Notes: generated by a model not told the origin, from the sequence alone. DNA of 64,000 bases from Variovorax flavidus (GCF_030317145.1 NZ_JASZYE010000001.1:1054001-1118000); one strand, 5' to 3'; positions 17,788 to 27,629 are shown, numbered from the stretch's first letter. A program made the numbers and translations.

Positions 17788-20445
17788 CTACTGCAGCAGG
17801 CCGAGGATGCGGGCGCGCAGCACCACCTGCTTGCGCGATCCCGCATCGAGCTTGGCAAAGAGGTTCTTCATGTGCCACTTGATCGTTTCCTCGCCGACCT
17901 GCATCGCCAGGGCGATTTCCTTGTTCGACAGGTTGCGCGTCAACAGTTCCAGCACCTCGCGCTCCTTGGGCGTGAGGGCGGTGCTCGGCGTCGCCTGCAA
18001 CCGCACCGGGACGGCAGGGCGTTGTTCCTCGGGTGGCGCGGACTCGCCCTCGCCTTCGATCTCCCGCGCCCATGTGCCCAGGTCGGGGTGCGCGTCCTCG
18101 AACACCCGAAGCAGCCCATAGGCGCGCGCCAGGCCGGCCACCTCGCGCAGCATCGGCTGCGCCGACTTCTCGCCACGCCGGTCGAGGGCGAACGCCCGCA
18201 ACCCGACGATTTCGATGTGGAGCCGGCCCTGCTTGAGCTCCTGCGCCACCTCGTCGGCGCGCGCCAGCGGCTCGATGGCGCCGCGCCAGTCCAGCGCCGC
18301 GATGGCGGCCAGGCCCTGCGCCAGTTCGCGCAGCGGACTGACGGTGCGCCGCCAGAGCGGGCCGCCGGGCAGGCCGGGCTCGGCCAGCACCGCATCGATC
18401 CGGTCGCACAGCTCCCGGCAGGTCTGGGCCCGGTAGTGGCGCGCATGCAGGCGCACCTGCTCGGCGAGGCTGGCAATGCGCAGGCGCGGCAGCCGGCGCG
18501 AGACGCCGACCGCGTGCAGCGCATCGAGCAGTTCGATCGCGCGGTGCTCCGCGCCCTCGGCCACGGCGATGCGGGCCAGAGTCCGGTAGCTCAGCAACAG
18601 CACTTCGGGCAAGCCGCTGCGCTCGAGCACGTCCAGACGGTTGGCCAGCAGGGCGACGGCCTCGCCCGGACGATCGCGCTCCCAGGCGGCGGAAGCCAGC
18701 AACGCGGCCAGCATCACGACGAAGGAACTGCGTCGGCCCAAGGTCGCCTCGGCGCCCGCCAGGGACGGCCGCAGCAGGTTTTCGGCCAGCAGCACCTGGC
18801 CTTCCCAAACGTAGCTCAGGGCGATGATGAACTCGCCCCACCGGCTCAGGTAGTCGGGCGAACGGCGCCCAGGCACCCGCGGCGCCTGCTGCTGCCTCAG
18901 GCGGGCCAGCGCCGGATCGCCGGCCAGCAGCGTGCGAAAGGCGGTGCGGTTGGCGTGGATTTGCTTGAGCAGCGGATCGTCCAGCGGGGGGGCCTCTGCC
19001 CATGGGTCGTGCAGGCCGGCGAAGCGATCGGGCTCGTCCGCGAACACCGCCGCGCCGCTGAGGATGAGCGCGCACTCGCAACGCAGTTCATCGTCCGCCC
19101 CCGGCAGCGCGAGGATGCGAGCGACCAGCCGCCCCGCGTCGTCGTGCCGCTCGCTGGTCGCCAAGGCCCACGCGATGGCAAGCAGGAGACGCGGACGCCG
19201 GTCGAGCTCCGCGGCAGGCAGGCGCTCCAGCCACACGACCACCGCATCGACGCGGCCATGCATGGTCGACTCGTAGAGGCTGCGCTCCGCCAGTTCATAG
19301 GCCAGGTCGTGCTGGCCGGCCAGCAGTGCATGACCGGCGGCCGCTTCGAGCCGGCCGCGCTCGGCCAGCCAAGGCACCGCACGCGCATGCAACTGGGCCT
19401 GCTCGCCAGCGGGGAGCATCGCGAAACGCTCGCGCAATGCATCGCGCGCCAGGTTGTGGACCCTCAGCCATTCACCCTGCTCGCCCGTGATGAAGACCGG
19501 GGTGTCGTTGCACATGCGCTCCAGGCGCTCGGCAGCGTCGTCCACCTGCGCGACGGAGCGGCACAGTTCGGCGTGCAGGCTGTCGAGGATGGAGATGCGC
19601 GTGAGAAACGCGAGGTCGTCCGGGGCCAGGTTCGCCAGCAGCGTGCCGACGAGCTGATCGCGCGGCTTGCCGCCATGCGTGGCCATCGCCAGCACTTCGG
19701 CGCGAGGGTCGGCGGCCAGTTCGACCACCGTCAGTGCGAGCTGCAAGCCGAGCGGCCATCCCTCCGTCAACTCGTGCAGACGCGCCGCCGCGTCGCTGTC
19801 GACCCGCGCGGCGAAGCGCGTCCGGACCAGCCCAAGCGTTTCCTCGAGACGGAAGCGCAGCATTTCCTGCGCGACGACGGCGCACTGTCCGTAGGCGATC
19901 AGGTCATCGATGTCGAGATTGCAATCGACGCGCGTTGCCACGACGGTGCGCAGGTTGGGCGGCGCGTTGCGCATCAGGTAAGCCAGGGCGACACGCGACT
20001 CGGCCGGCAGGCGGTCGGCTTCGTCGACCATGAGCACGACGTTCAATGCCGTCTGTGCCACTTCTGCGAGCCAGACCGTGATGCCTTCGAGCTGGCCGAG
20101 GCCGGGCGGTGCTTCGAGCAGCGTGTGGCCGAATGTGGGTCGCCCCGCTGCCTGGCGGACCGCCAGCGCGAGGCCTTGCGAGAGCCTCCGCGGCTCGTCC
20201 GCTTCTTGCGCGGACAGCCAGGCGACAACGGCCCCTTGCGCGAGGTGTTCGCGCCGCCACTGCGCGAGCAGCGAGGTCTTTCCGAAGCCCGCGGGCGCCT
20301 GCACCAGGATCACCGGGCAATCCAGCGGGCCGCCCGCCCCCGAGAGCAGGCGATCCCGGGCGACGAGATGACGCGGGACACGCGGCGGCGACACCTTGAG
20401 CAACAGCTCGTCGGCGATGCCTGCAAAGCCAGGGAATGTTGCCAA
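17788..20445 (-). CDS. MalT-like LuxR-family ATP-dependent transcriptional regulator
   Basis: 885-residue LAL-type regulator. The Walker A motif APAGFGKTS is at about 50-58 and Walker B (VLMVDEADRL) near 135-143. A long helical, TPR-like middle follows, then a C-terminal LuxR helix-turn-helix at about 815-880 (LTPKEREVLELL, LSNKEIALAM). The start is a TTG at 20445 with GGAG eight bases upstream; no ATG is nearby. Such proteins bind an inducer and ATP, oligomerise and activate transcription. It lies immediately upstream of, and in the same orientation as, the TauD-BKACE operon, and is the obvious candidate to bind the G/C-tract dyads at 17727 and 6144. Confidence 0.9.
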   Translation of the reverse strand: MATFPGFAGIADELLLKVSPPRVPRHLVARDRLLSGAGGPLDCPVILVQAPAGFGKTSLLAQWRREHLAQGAVVAWLSAQEADEPRRLSQGLALAVRQAAGRPTFGHTLLEAPPGLGQLEGITVWLAEVAQTALNVVLMVDEADRLPAESRVALAYLMRNAPPNLRTVVATRVDCNLDIDDLIAYGQCAVVAQEMLRFRLEETLGLVRTRFAARVDSDAAARLHELTEGWPLGLQLALTVVELAADPRAEVLAMATHGGKPRDQLVGTLLANLAPDDLAFLTRISILDSLHAELCRSVAQVDDAAERLERMCNDTPVFITGEQGEWLRVHNLARDALRERFAMLPAGEQAQLHARAVPWLAERGRLEAAAGHALLAGQHDLAYELAERSLYESTMHGRVDAVVVWLERLPAAELDRRPRLLLAIAWALATSERHDDAGRLVARILALPGADDELRCECALILSGAAVFADEPDRFAGLHDPWAEAPPLDDPLLKQIHANRTAFRTLLAGDPALARLRQQQAPRVPGRRSPDYLSRWGEFIIALSYVWEGQVLLAENLLRPSLAGAEATLGRRSSFVVMLAALLASAAWERDRPGEAVALLANRLDVLERSGLPEVLLLSYRTLARIAVAEGAEHRAIELLDALHAVGVSRRLPRLRIASLAEQVRLHARHYRAQTCRELCDRIDAVLAEPGLPGGPLWRRTVSPLRELAQGLAAIAALDWRGAIEPLARADEVAQELKQGRLHIEIVGLRAFALDRRGEKSAQPMLREVAGLARAYGLLRVFEDAHPDLGTWAREIEGEGESAPPEEQRPAVPVRLQATPSTALTPKEREVLELLTRNLSNKEIALAMQVGEETIKWHMKNLFAKLDAGSRKQVVLRARILGLLQ

Positions 20446-20559
20446 GTGGGTGTCTCCAGATCGGCGTCGATGGCCAGCGCCTGCATCGACGATGTTCGCC
20501 AGATGGTAGCCGTTCGCGTCGCAGCGAGTCAGCCTGTCGCGCGGCCCCGGCGGACAGCG

Positions 20560-20592
20560 ATGTCATCGTCGCTACATCGAAATGTCACGCGC
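20560..20592 (+). promoter_or_regulatory. candidate Pho box upstream of phospholipase C
   Basis: Three 11-base units start at 20560, 20571 and 20582. Units 1 and 3 read ATGTCAT and ATGTCAC against the PhoB half-site CTGTCAT, and the middle unit (GCTACAT) is poor. The 11-base register is what PhoB requires. The site is 79-111 bp upstream of the phospholipase C start. No convincing -10 was identified. Confidence 0.35.
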
Positions 20593-20670
20593 GTTGCTTA
20601 GCCTTGCGTCGCCTCGCGTGGCCTCGACCGATTCGCGTGGTTCCATCATTACTCTTACATCCAACCCGCC

Positions 20671-23046
20671 ATGACCTCACGTCGCAGTTTTCTCCAGAGC
20701 GCCACCGGCACCGGCATCGCCGCCGCCACGCTGGCCGCGTTCCCGCCCAGCATCCGCCGCGCGCTCGCCATCCCCGCGCACCACGACACCGGCACCATCA
20801 AGGACGTCAAGCACGTCGTGCTGCTGATGCAGGAGAACCGCTCCTTCGACAGCTATTTCGGCACCTTCAAGGGCGTGCGCGGCTTCGGTGACCGCTTCGC
20901 GGTGCCGGCGCCCAACGGCAAGAACGTCTTCCACCAGACCTACACCAAGACCACGCCGCCCACCACCTACCTTCCCTACCACCTCGACGAAACGAAGGGC
21001 AACGCACAGCGCGCCGGCAGCACGCCGCACAGCTGGTCCGATTCGCAGGCGGCATGGGATCACGGCCGCATGTACAAGTGGCCGGACGCGAAGAACCCGC
21101 TGTCGATGGGCTACTACGACACGGCGGAGATTCCGTTCCAGCGCGCACTGGCCGAAGCCTTCACCCTGTGCGACCACTACCACTGCGGCATGCACACGGG
21201 CACCATCGCGAACCGGCTGTTCTACTGGAGCGGCACCAACGGCCCCAATGGCACGAGCCCTGTCGACGGCAGCAAGGTGCAGGTCGCGGCGCTGAACAAC
21301 CAGTTCAACGGCGGCAACGACATCGGTGCGTCCACCGATGGCTGGACATGGACCACCTATGCCGACCGCCTGGAAAAGGCGGGCGTGAAGTGGAAGGTCT
21401 ACCAGAGCCTGATCGACAACTACGGCTGCAACGAGATGATGGGCTTCCGCCACTGGCGCGCCGCGATCGAGCAGATGCCGCCGGCTCGCCGTCCGGTCTA
21501 CGTCGCGGCGACGGACATCACGCAGCCGGTGACGGCCGCCGGCCCCTTCTATGACGCCGTCGTCGACGACGCGCTCAGCCCGCTCGCGAAGGGCTTCGGC
21601 AACACGATGCCCTATGGCTTCCTCGAAACCTTCCGCGAGGACATCAAGAACGGCACCCTGCCCGCCGTGTCGTGGATCATCTCGCCGTCCGCCTACAGCG
21701 AGCACCCCGGACCGTCGAGCCCGGCGAAGGGCGGCTGGTACGTGCAGCAGGTGCTGGACGCACTGACGGCCAATCCCGAGGTCTGGAGCAAGACCGTGCT
21801 GCTGATCAACTTCGACGAGAACGACGGCTTCTTCGACCACCTGCCCTCGCCGGCCGTGCCCTCGCGCAACCCCGATGGCACGCTGGCCGGCGGCACCACG
21901 ATGGCGGATGCCGACGTGGCGGTCGAGTACCACAACTTCGCGCCGGCGACGCCGAGCCAGCCCGCGGTCGACGGCCGCCCCTACGGCCCCGGCCCGCGCG
22001 TGCCGATGTGGGTGGTCTCGCCGTGGAGCCGCGGCGGCTGGGTCAACTCGCAGGTCTGCGATCACACGTCCACGCTGCTGTTCCTGGAGAAGTGCTTCGG
22101 CGTGGCCGAGCCGCAGATCAGCAAGTACCGCCGCGCGATCTGCAGCGACCTCACGAGCGCCTTCAACTTCGAGCGGCCCAACGACGAGCCGCTGCCGACG
22201 CTGGCCGGACGCAAGACCAAGGACCAGGCCGATGCGCTGACCGCCGCCCAGCAGGCGCTGCCGAAGATCACGCCGCCCACCGATGCCGCCCTGCCCGCGC
22301 AGACCACCGGCGTGCGCCCCTCGCGCGCCCTGCCCTACGAGCTGCACACCAGCGCGCGCAGCGACGCGCGCAACGGCCGCGTTCAGCTGCTGTTCGCCAA
22401 CAGCGGCCGCAGCGCCGCCGTGTTCCACGTCTACGACAAGCTGCACCTGTCGGACCGCCTCCCGCGGCGCTTCGTGGTCGAGCCTGGCAAGCAACTCGAC
22501 GACCACTGGGCGGCCATGACCGACAACGCCGGCCTGTACGACCTGTGGGTGCTCGGCCCGAACGGCTTCCACCGCCAGTTCAAGGGCGACCTCAACCGCC
22601 TGCGTGCCGACGGTGCACCGGTGCCGGAGATCCGCGTGGGCTACGACGCGCGCCGCGGCGACATCTACCTGCAACTGCGCAACGACGGCCGGCGCGATTG
22701 CCGCTTCACCGTGCAGTCCAACAAGGTGTACGCGCGCCCCGAGGCGCACGACGGCGGCGGCAAGGACCACCATGACGATCGCCATGATGACCACCGCGAC
22801 AACAATGGCCGGGGCAAGGACGATCACGACGACCGCGGCAACGATCGCGACGGCGCATGGAACGTCCGCGTCAAGGGCGGCGCCGACGCCAGCATCCGGT
22901 GGAGCCTGGACGGCAGCGGCCAGTGGTACGACTTCGTCGTGACCTGCGACGCCGACGCGAGCTTCTTCCGCCGCTTCGCCGGTCGCGTGGAGACCGGCCG
23001 GCACTCGGTCAGCGATCCGGCGATGGGGTTGGCGGACCGGTTCTGA
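20671..23046 (+). CDS. Tat-exported phosphocholine-specific phospholipase C
   Basis: 791-residue member of the bacterial phospholipase C/acid phosphatase family. The Tat signal reads TSRRSFLQ followed by a hydrophobic stretch (about 3-35). The catalytic domain has the ENRSFDSYFGTFKGVRGF motif near 55-72, NFDENDGFFDH near 375, and two C-terminal DUF756 repeats after about 540. Members cleave phosphatidylcholine or sphingomyelin outside the cytoplasm. An unusual His/Asp/Gly-rich insertion occupies about residues 691-730, inside the last repeat. No ribosome-binding site stands out before the ATG. It is transcribed away from the LuxR regulator, with a possible Pho box in the 225-bp gap. Confidence 0.9.
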   Translation: MTSRRSFLQSATGTGIAAATLAAFPPSIRRALAIPAHHDTGTIKDVKHVVLLMQENRSFDSYFGTFKGVRGFGDRFAVPAPNGKNVFHQTYTKTTPPTTYLPYHLDETKGNAQRAGSTPHSWSDSQAAWDHGRMYKWPDAKNPLSMGYYDTAEIPFQRALAEAFTLCDHYHCGMHTGTIANRLFYWSGTNGPNGTSPVDGSKVQVAALNNQFNGGNDIGASTDGWTWTTYADRLEKAGVKWKVYQSLIDNYGCNEMMGFRHWRAAIEQMPPARRPVYVAATDITQPVTAAGPFYDAVVDDALSPLAKGFGNTMPYGFLETFREDIKNGTLPAVSWIISPSAYSEHPGPSSPAKGGWYVQQVLDALTANPEVWSKTVLLINFDENDGFFDHLPSPAVPSRNPDGTLAGGTTMADADVAVEYHNFAPATPSQPAVDGRPYGPGPRVPMWVVSPWSRGGWVNSQVCDHTSTLLFLEKCFGVAEPQISKYRRAICSDLTSAFNFERPNDEPLPTLAGRKTKDQADALTAAQQALPKITPPTDAALPAQTTGVRPSRALPYELHTSARSDARNGRVQLLFANSGRSAAVFHVYDKLHLSDRLPRRFVVEPGKQLDDHWAAMTDNAGLYDLWVLGPNGFHRQFKGDLNRLRADGAPVPEIRVGYDARRGDIYLQLRNDGRRDCRFTVQSNKVYARPEAHDGGGKDHHDDRHDDHRDNNGRGKDDHDDRGNDRDGAWNVRVKGGADASIRWSLDGSGQWYDFVVTCDADASFFRRFAGRVETGRHSVSDPAMGLADRF

Positions 23047-23076
23047 GCGCGCGAATCGCGGGCGGCACCAGGCGGC

Positions 23077-23604
23077 TCAGAGCCACCTCTGCATCCACTG
23101 GATGCCGAACGCACCGGGAGCCAGGATGCCGGTAGCCCAGACGATCGCCGAGGCGAAGTTGGCGATCTGGAACGTGGCGGTGGGCATTTCGCAGATGCCC
23201 GCCGCCAGCGGCACGGATGCGCGCAAGGGGCCGAAGAAGCGCCCGAAGAATACGCCGGCCACGCCCCAGCGCTCGAAGAAGCGATGCCCTCGCGGGATCA
23301 GGTCCGGGTGGCGGGACAGGGGCCAGTACTTTCCGACATCGCCCTTCAGCCGCAATCCGATCCAGAAGGACAACCAGTCTCCCAGGAAGGCCCCGGCGGC
23401 TGCGGCGCACCAGATCGGCCAGAACGCGATGCCGCTGCCCGAGATGAGAAATCCCACACCGAACAGGATCACGGTGGCCGGAAGCAGCAGGGAAATGAAG
23501 GCCAGCGATTCCCCGAACGCGAGGGCCAGCACGATCGGAACGCCCCAGCCCTCGTGCGCCCGAATGAAAGCGATGACCGCCTGAGTCATTTCGTCAAGGC
23601 TCAT
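23077..23604 (-). CDS. DedA-family membrane protein
   Basis: 175-residue DedA/SNARE-associated-type protein with about 4-5 hydrophobic segments. It carries the family's conserved FGRFFGPLRASVPLAAG motif (about 120-136) and a GDWLSFWIG segment. DedA proteins are putative lipid scramblases or transporters for undecaprenyl phosphate and phospholipids and support membrane potential. It ends 30 bp from the convergent phospholipase C gene and lies 87 bp downstream of trkH. Co-transcription with the Trk genes is possible but not shown. Confidence 0.88.
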   Translation of the reverse strand: MSLDEMTQAVIAFIRAHEGWGVPIVLALAFGESLAFISLLLPATVILFGVGFLISGSGIAFWPIWCAAAAGAFLGDWLSFWIGLRLKGDVGKYWPLSRHPDLIPRGHRFFERWGVAGVFFGRFFGPLRASVPLAAGICEMPTATFQIANFASAIVWATGILAPGAFGIQWMQRWL

Positions 23605-23691
23605 GGGATGGAGCGCTCGCGCATGTGGGCCATGTGTTCTCCGGAAATTGGTGGCGGCGGACCTTACTACATCGGCCCCAGTGCAACAACT

Positions 23692-25158
23692 TCACTTGCG
23701 CCAGAACGACGGCGTCAGCAGTGCGATGAAGCTCAGCATCTCGAGCCGGCCCAGCACCATCGCGAAGGTGCATACCCACACCTGGAAATTCGTCAGGCCG
23801 CTGAAGTTGCCGGCCGGCCCGACGGTGCCGAGACCCGGGCCGGTGCAGTTCACGCTCGCCAGCACGGCGCTGAAGGCAGTGACCGGATCGAGGTCGGTCA
23901 GCACGAGCAGCATGCTCAGTGAAATGGTGGTCACGCCGTAGACCAGCATGAAGGCCAGCACCGAGAAGATCACGCGGTGGTCGACCACCACGTTGCCGAG
24001 CGTCACCGGCTGCACGGCGCGCGGATGCACGAGGCGCGTCATCTCGCGCCGCGCCTGCTTCACGAGGATGAGCACCCGGACCATCTTGATGCCGCAGCCG
24101 GCCGAGCCTGCGCTGGTCGCCACGCTCGACAGCAGCAGCATGAAGAGCGGCGCGAACACCGGCCAGGCCAGGTAGTCGACGGTGGCGAACCCTGTCGTGC
24201 TGCCGACCGAGATGGCGTGGAAGACGCCGTAGCGCAGCGCCTCCACCGGCCCGTAGACACCTTTCACCCACAGCACGATGGCGACCAGCAGCCCGCCGCC
24301 GATCAGCGCGGTGAGCGTGGCGCGCAACTCGGGGTCGCGCCAGAAGCCGCGCCAATGGCCCTTTCGCATCGCGACGAAATACAGCGCGAAGTTGCAGCTG
24401 GCCGCGAGCATGAAAAGCACCGCGACGCCTTCGAGCAGGGGCGACGCGAAGTGCGCAAAGCTCGCGTCGTGCGACGAGAGTCCGCCCAGGCTCACGGTGG
24501 CGAACATGTGCATCATCGCGTCGATGGCCGTCATGCCGCCGGCCCAGTAGGCGAGGAAGCACACGGCCGAGAACGTCGCGTAGATGCCCCAGAGCCCCTT
24601 GGCGGTTTCCTTCACGCGCGGCGTGAGCTTGCTGTCCTTGATCGGGCCGGCCACCTCGGCCTTGAAAAGCTGGCTGCCGCCCACGCCCAGCAGCGGCAGG
24701 ATGGCCACGGCCAGCACCAGGATCCCCATGCCGCCGATCCATTGCAGGAAGGTGCGCCACACGTTGATCGACACGGGCAGATCGTCCAGCTTGACGAGTA
24801 CCGTCGCGCCGGTGGTCGTGAGGCCCGACACCGACTCGAAATATGCATGCGTGAAGTTGATCGGCCGTCCGATGAAATCGAGCGCCCACATCAACGGCAG
24901 CGTGGCGAACAGCGGCAGCAGCACCCAGGTGAGCGACACCAGGAAGATGCCATGGCGCGGCTGCAGCTCGCGCTTGTAGCGGCGCAGGCCGCCCCACAGC
25001 ACGCCGCCGCAGACGAAGGAAATTCCCGCGGAGATGGCCCACACGTGCCGCAGGCCGTCGGCGTGCGTCCAGGAAATGATCCACGGCACGAACATGCCGA
25101 ACGAAAAGAAGGTCAGCAGCGCGCCCAGCACGCGCAACACCGGAAAGAAATCGCTCAT
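23692..25158 (-). CDS. trkH: Trk potassium uptake system membrane subunit TrkH
   Basis: 488-residue potassium channel-like subunit with four pore-loop repeats visible as SGLTTTGATVL, SLGGLSSHDAS, VGSTTGFATVD and NCTGPGLGTVG. These correspond to the selectivity-filter glycines of TrkH/KtrB proteins. About 10 membrane helices and normal length are seen. It takes up K+ together with the NAD(H)-binding ring protein TrkA, encoded 19 bp upstream in the same operon. Confidence 0.95.
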   Translation of the reverse strand: MSDFFPVLRVLGALLTFFSFGMFVPWIISWTHADGLRHVWAISAGISFVCGGVLWGGLRRYKRELQPRHGIFLVSLTWVLLPLFATLPLMWALDFIGRPINFTHAYFESVSGLTTTGATVLVKLDDLPVSINVWRTFLQWIGGMGILVLAVAILPLLGVGGSQLFKAEVAGPIKDSKLTPRVKETAKGLWGIYATFSAVCFLAYWAGGMTAIDAMMHMFATVSLGGLSSHDASFAHFASPLLEGVAVLFMLAASCNFALYFVAMRKGHWRGFWRDPELRATLTALIGGGLLVAIVLWVKGVYGPVEALRYGVFHAISVGSTTGFATVDYLAWPVFAPLFMLLLSSVATSAGSAGCGIKMVRVLILVKQARREMTRLVHPRAVQPVTLGNVVVDHRVIFSVLAFMLVYGVTTISLSMLLVLTDLDPVTAFSAVLASVNCTGPGLGTVGPAGNFSGLTNFQVWVCTFAMVLGRLEMLSFIALLTPSFWRK

Positions 25159-25177
25159 GAAAACGGGGCGAGTGATA

Positions 25178-26644
25178 TCAGAAGAAGGTGGCGCTCACGC
25201 GGAACAGCTTTTCCACATCGCGCACCAGTCGCTTGCGCGGCACGAAGATCACGACGTGGTCGTTGCTCTCGATCACGGTGTCGCCGCGCGCGATGATGAC
25301 TTTCGCCGGCGTCGGCGGCGCCTCGCCGTCGGGGATCACGCCCTCGCCGAGGTCCGGCAGCCCGCGCATCACCAGGCCGAACTGGGCGCCCTTGGGCAGC
25401 TGGATCTCGGAGATCCGGCGTCCGATCACGCGCGAGGTCTTGCGGTCGCCGCGGGCCACGATCTCCAGCGCCTCGGCCACGCCGCGGCGCAGGCTGTGCA
25501 CCGCCTGCACATCGCCCTGCCGCACGTAGGCCAGCAACTCGCCCAGCATGGTCTGCGCGGGCGACAGCGCGATGTCGATCTGCGTGCCGTGCATGAGGTC
25601 GGCATAGCTGCGCCGGTTGATCAGCGCCAGCACGCGCGTCGCGCCCATGCGCTTGGCCAGCAGGCTGGCCATGATGTTGTCCTCGTCGTCGCTGGTGAGC
25701 GAGAGGAACAGGTCGATGTTCTCGATGCCCTCGTCTTCCAGCAAGTCTTCGTCGGTGCCGTCCCCATGCAGCACCAGCACGCCGCCCGGCAGCTCGGAGG
25801 CGAGTTGCACGCAGCGCGCGTGGTCGCGCTCCAGCACCTTGATCTGGTACTTGCGCCCGGTCTCGACGAGCTGCCGTGCAAGCCGCAGCCCCACGCGGCC
25901 GCCGCCCGCGATCATGATGCGCTCGACGTCGCGATGGTCGGCGTGGTCGTAGCGGTGCAGCGCCGACAGCACCGATTGCAGGTGCTCGCGCGCCGACAGC
26001 ACGAACACCTCGTCGCCGGGCTCGATGAGCGTTTGGCCTTCGCAGACGATGAAGCGGTCAGGCTCGTTCTCGAACCGGCGGTAGATCGCGACGATGCGCA
26101 TGTCGGCATCGGGCACGCATTCGCGCAGTTCGGCGATGCTGTGGCGCACCAGGGGCGCGCCCGCCACCGCGCGCACCGACACCAGGCAGGCCAGGCCGTT
26201 GGCGAACTCGCGCACCTGCAGCGCCTCCGGGTACTCGACCAGCTTGCCGATGTAGCGGGTCAGCGATTCCTCCGGACAGATCACGCAGTCGACGGCAAAG
26301 CCTTCCTTGCCGAGGAGCGGGCTGTCTTCCTTGTAGGCATTGGAACGCACGCGCGCGATGCGCGTCCGGATGCCGAACACCTGGTAGGCCACCTTGCAGC
26401 AGACGAGGTTGGTCTCGTCCTGCGCCGCGCAGGCGATCAGCATGTCGGCGTCGCGCGCGCCGGCTTCGGCGAGCACGTCGGGCTCGATGCCGCTGCCGAC
26501 CACGCCGCGCAGTTCAAACCGTTCTTCGAGTTCGTGCAGGCGCGCCGCGTCGGTGTCGATGACGGTGATGTCGTTGCGCTCCGACACGAGTGTGCCGGCC
26601 ACGCTCTCGCCGATTCGGCCTGCGCCGAGGATGATGATTTTCAA
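25178..26644 (-). CDS. trkA: Trk system potassium uptake protein TrkA
   Basis: 488-residue cytosolic regulator of TrkH. The start is a TTG at 26644 (GGAG eight bases upstream), which gives the invariant N-terminus MKIIILGAGRIG; no ATG exists there. Two NAD-binding Rossmann modules are visible (GAGRIGESVAG near residue 8 and AGGGRVGLRLA near 240), each followed by a TrkA-C domain. It is somewhat longer than the E. coli protein, mainly in a linker of the last domain (PPTPAKV). It opens the trkA-trkH pair and lies 22 bp after the AraC-family gene. Confidence 0.94.
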   Translation of the reverse strand: MKIIILGAGRIGESVAGTLVSERNDITVIDTDAARLHELEERFELRGVVGSGIEPDVLAEAGARDADMLIACAAQDETNLVCCKVAYQVFGIRTRIARVRSNAYKEDSPLLGKEGFAVDCVICPEESLTRYIGKLVEYPEALQVREFANGLACLVSVRAVAGAPLVRHSIAELRECVPDADMRIVAIYRRFENEPDRFIVCEGQTLIEPGDEVFVLSAREHLQSVLSALHRYDHADHRDVERIMIAGGGRVGLRLARQLVETGRKYQIKVLERDHARCVQLASELPGGVLVLHGDGTDEDLLEDEGIENIDLFLSLTSDDEDNIMASLLAKRMGATRVLALINRRSYADLMHGTQIDIALSPAQTMLGELLAYVRQGDVQAVHSLRRGVAEALEIVARGDRKTSRVIGRRISEIQLPKGAQFGLVMRGLPDLGEGVIPDGEAPPTPAKVIIARGDTVIESNDHVVIFVPRKRLVRDVEKLFRVSATFF

Positions 26645-26666
26645 GTGATGGTCTCCCCGGGACGCT

Positions 26667-27629
26667 TTATACGCGTCCCTCCGCTGCGCGGCTCCGTGCC
26701 AGCGTCTGCATCGGACTTTCTCCGAAACAGGTCTTGTACAGGGCGCTGAACCGGCCCAGATGAAGAAAGCCGTTCCTGATGGCGACATCGGTGACCGTGG
26801 TGCAGACGTCCGCTTCCAGCAATCCCTGCCGTGCGCGGTGCATCCGGATGCTTCTCAGGAAAGCAGTCGGGGTGTAGTTGCGACAGCTCTGGAACCCGGC
26901 CTGCAATCCCCGGATGCTCACACCCAACTCGCGCGCGACGTCGGCCACCGTGAGCGGCTCGTGCGCATGGTCCCTCATGAACAACTCCGCGCGCTTGACC
27001 AGGCGCGACGACATCCGGTCCGGGCGCCGCGCCAGTTCATCGCTGTAGTTGTGCGGATGCCCTTCCAGCAGCAGCGTCAGGACGAACTCCTGCAACGCGG
27101 CTTCCGCCATGGGAGGCAAGGGAGCGGCGGCCGTGCTTTCCAGCAGGTCGAGCGTCGAACTCCAGGTCCGCTCGAGCGATGCCGAGAACGGCCGGAGCTC
27201 GAAGCGCAGCGTGTCCTCCAGCTGGCGTCCGAGCATGGCGCCGCAAAGCGAGTCGAGCTTCTGCTTGTCGGCCTTGATGGTCGCCTGCGAGAACTCGGCC
27301 CCGAAGCCGAAATCGGTGCCCACGTTGGCAGAGACCGGAACCGTCACGCCCGGATGCCAATCCGCTTCCCGGCGGCCCTGGCGCACACGCCCGCTTCCAT
27401 CGGTGCAGCGCATGATCAGGTACAGGTCCGGGAAGTTGCCCGCATCCACATTCACCGCCGCGCCGTACCGCAGCCGGACGATCGGCTGGCGCGCGGCGCC
27501 GCTCACGTCCAGCGTCGTGTCGATGCCGCTCGCCCTGCGATCCAGCGAGAGCCGGTGCTCGCAATAGATCTGCCCGACGGTCTCGATGGCCTCTGCGAGG
27601 TCGCGCGTGTGGACATGTTCAAGAGCCAT
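26667..27629 (-). CDS. AraC-family transcriptional regulator
   Basis: 320-residue regulator. The N-terminal about 200 residues form a cupin-like AraC-binding domain of the type found in regulators of alcohol and amine oxidation genes. The C-terminal 100 residues hold two helix-turn-helix motifs (LTVADVARELGVSIRGLQAGF and VTDVAIRNGFLHLGRFSALYK). AAAGG lies seven bases before the ATG at 27629. It is divergent from the GMC oxidoreductase gene across a 187-bp gap that contains two adjacent 19-bp direct repeats, the usual binding geometry for AraC proteins. It probably activates that gene in response to the substrate alcohol or related inducer. Confidence 0.9.
   Translation of the reverse strand: MALEHVHTRDLAEAIETVGQIYCEHRLSLDRRASGIDTTLDVSGAARQPIVRLRYGAAVNVDAGNFPDLYLIMRCTDGSGRVRQGRREADWHPGVTVPVSANVGTDFGFGAEFSQATIKADKQKLDSLCGAMLGRQLEDTLRFELRPFSASLERTWSSTLDLLESTAAAPLPPMAEAALQEFVLTLLLEGHPHNYSDELARRPDRMSSRLVKRAELFMRDHAHEPLTVADVARELGVSIRGLQAGFQSCRNYTPTAFLRSIRMHRARQGLLEADVCTTVTDVAIRNGFLHLGRFSALYKTCFGESPMQTLARSRAAEGRV

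Noticed and set aside
17749..20601. 950-residue open frame on the plus strand
   Set aside because: Antisense to the LuxR-type regulator, whose Walker and helix-turn-helix motifs are clear; the plus frame has no recognisable domain.
20677..23004. 775-residue open frame on the minus strand
   Set aside because: Antisense to the phospholipase C gene, rich in Val/Ala/Arg and without motifs.
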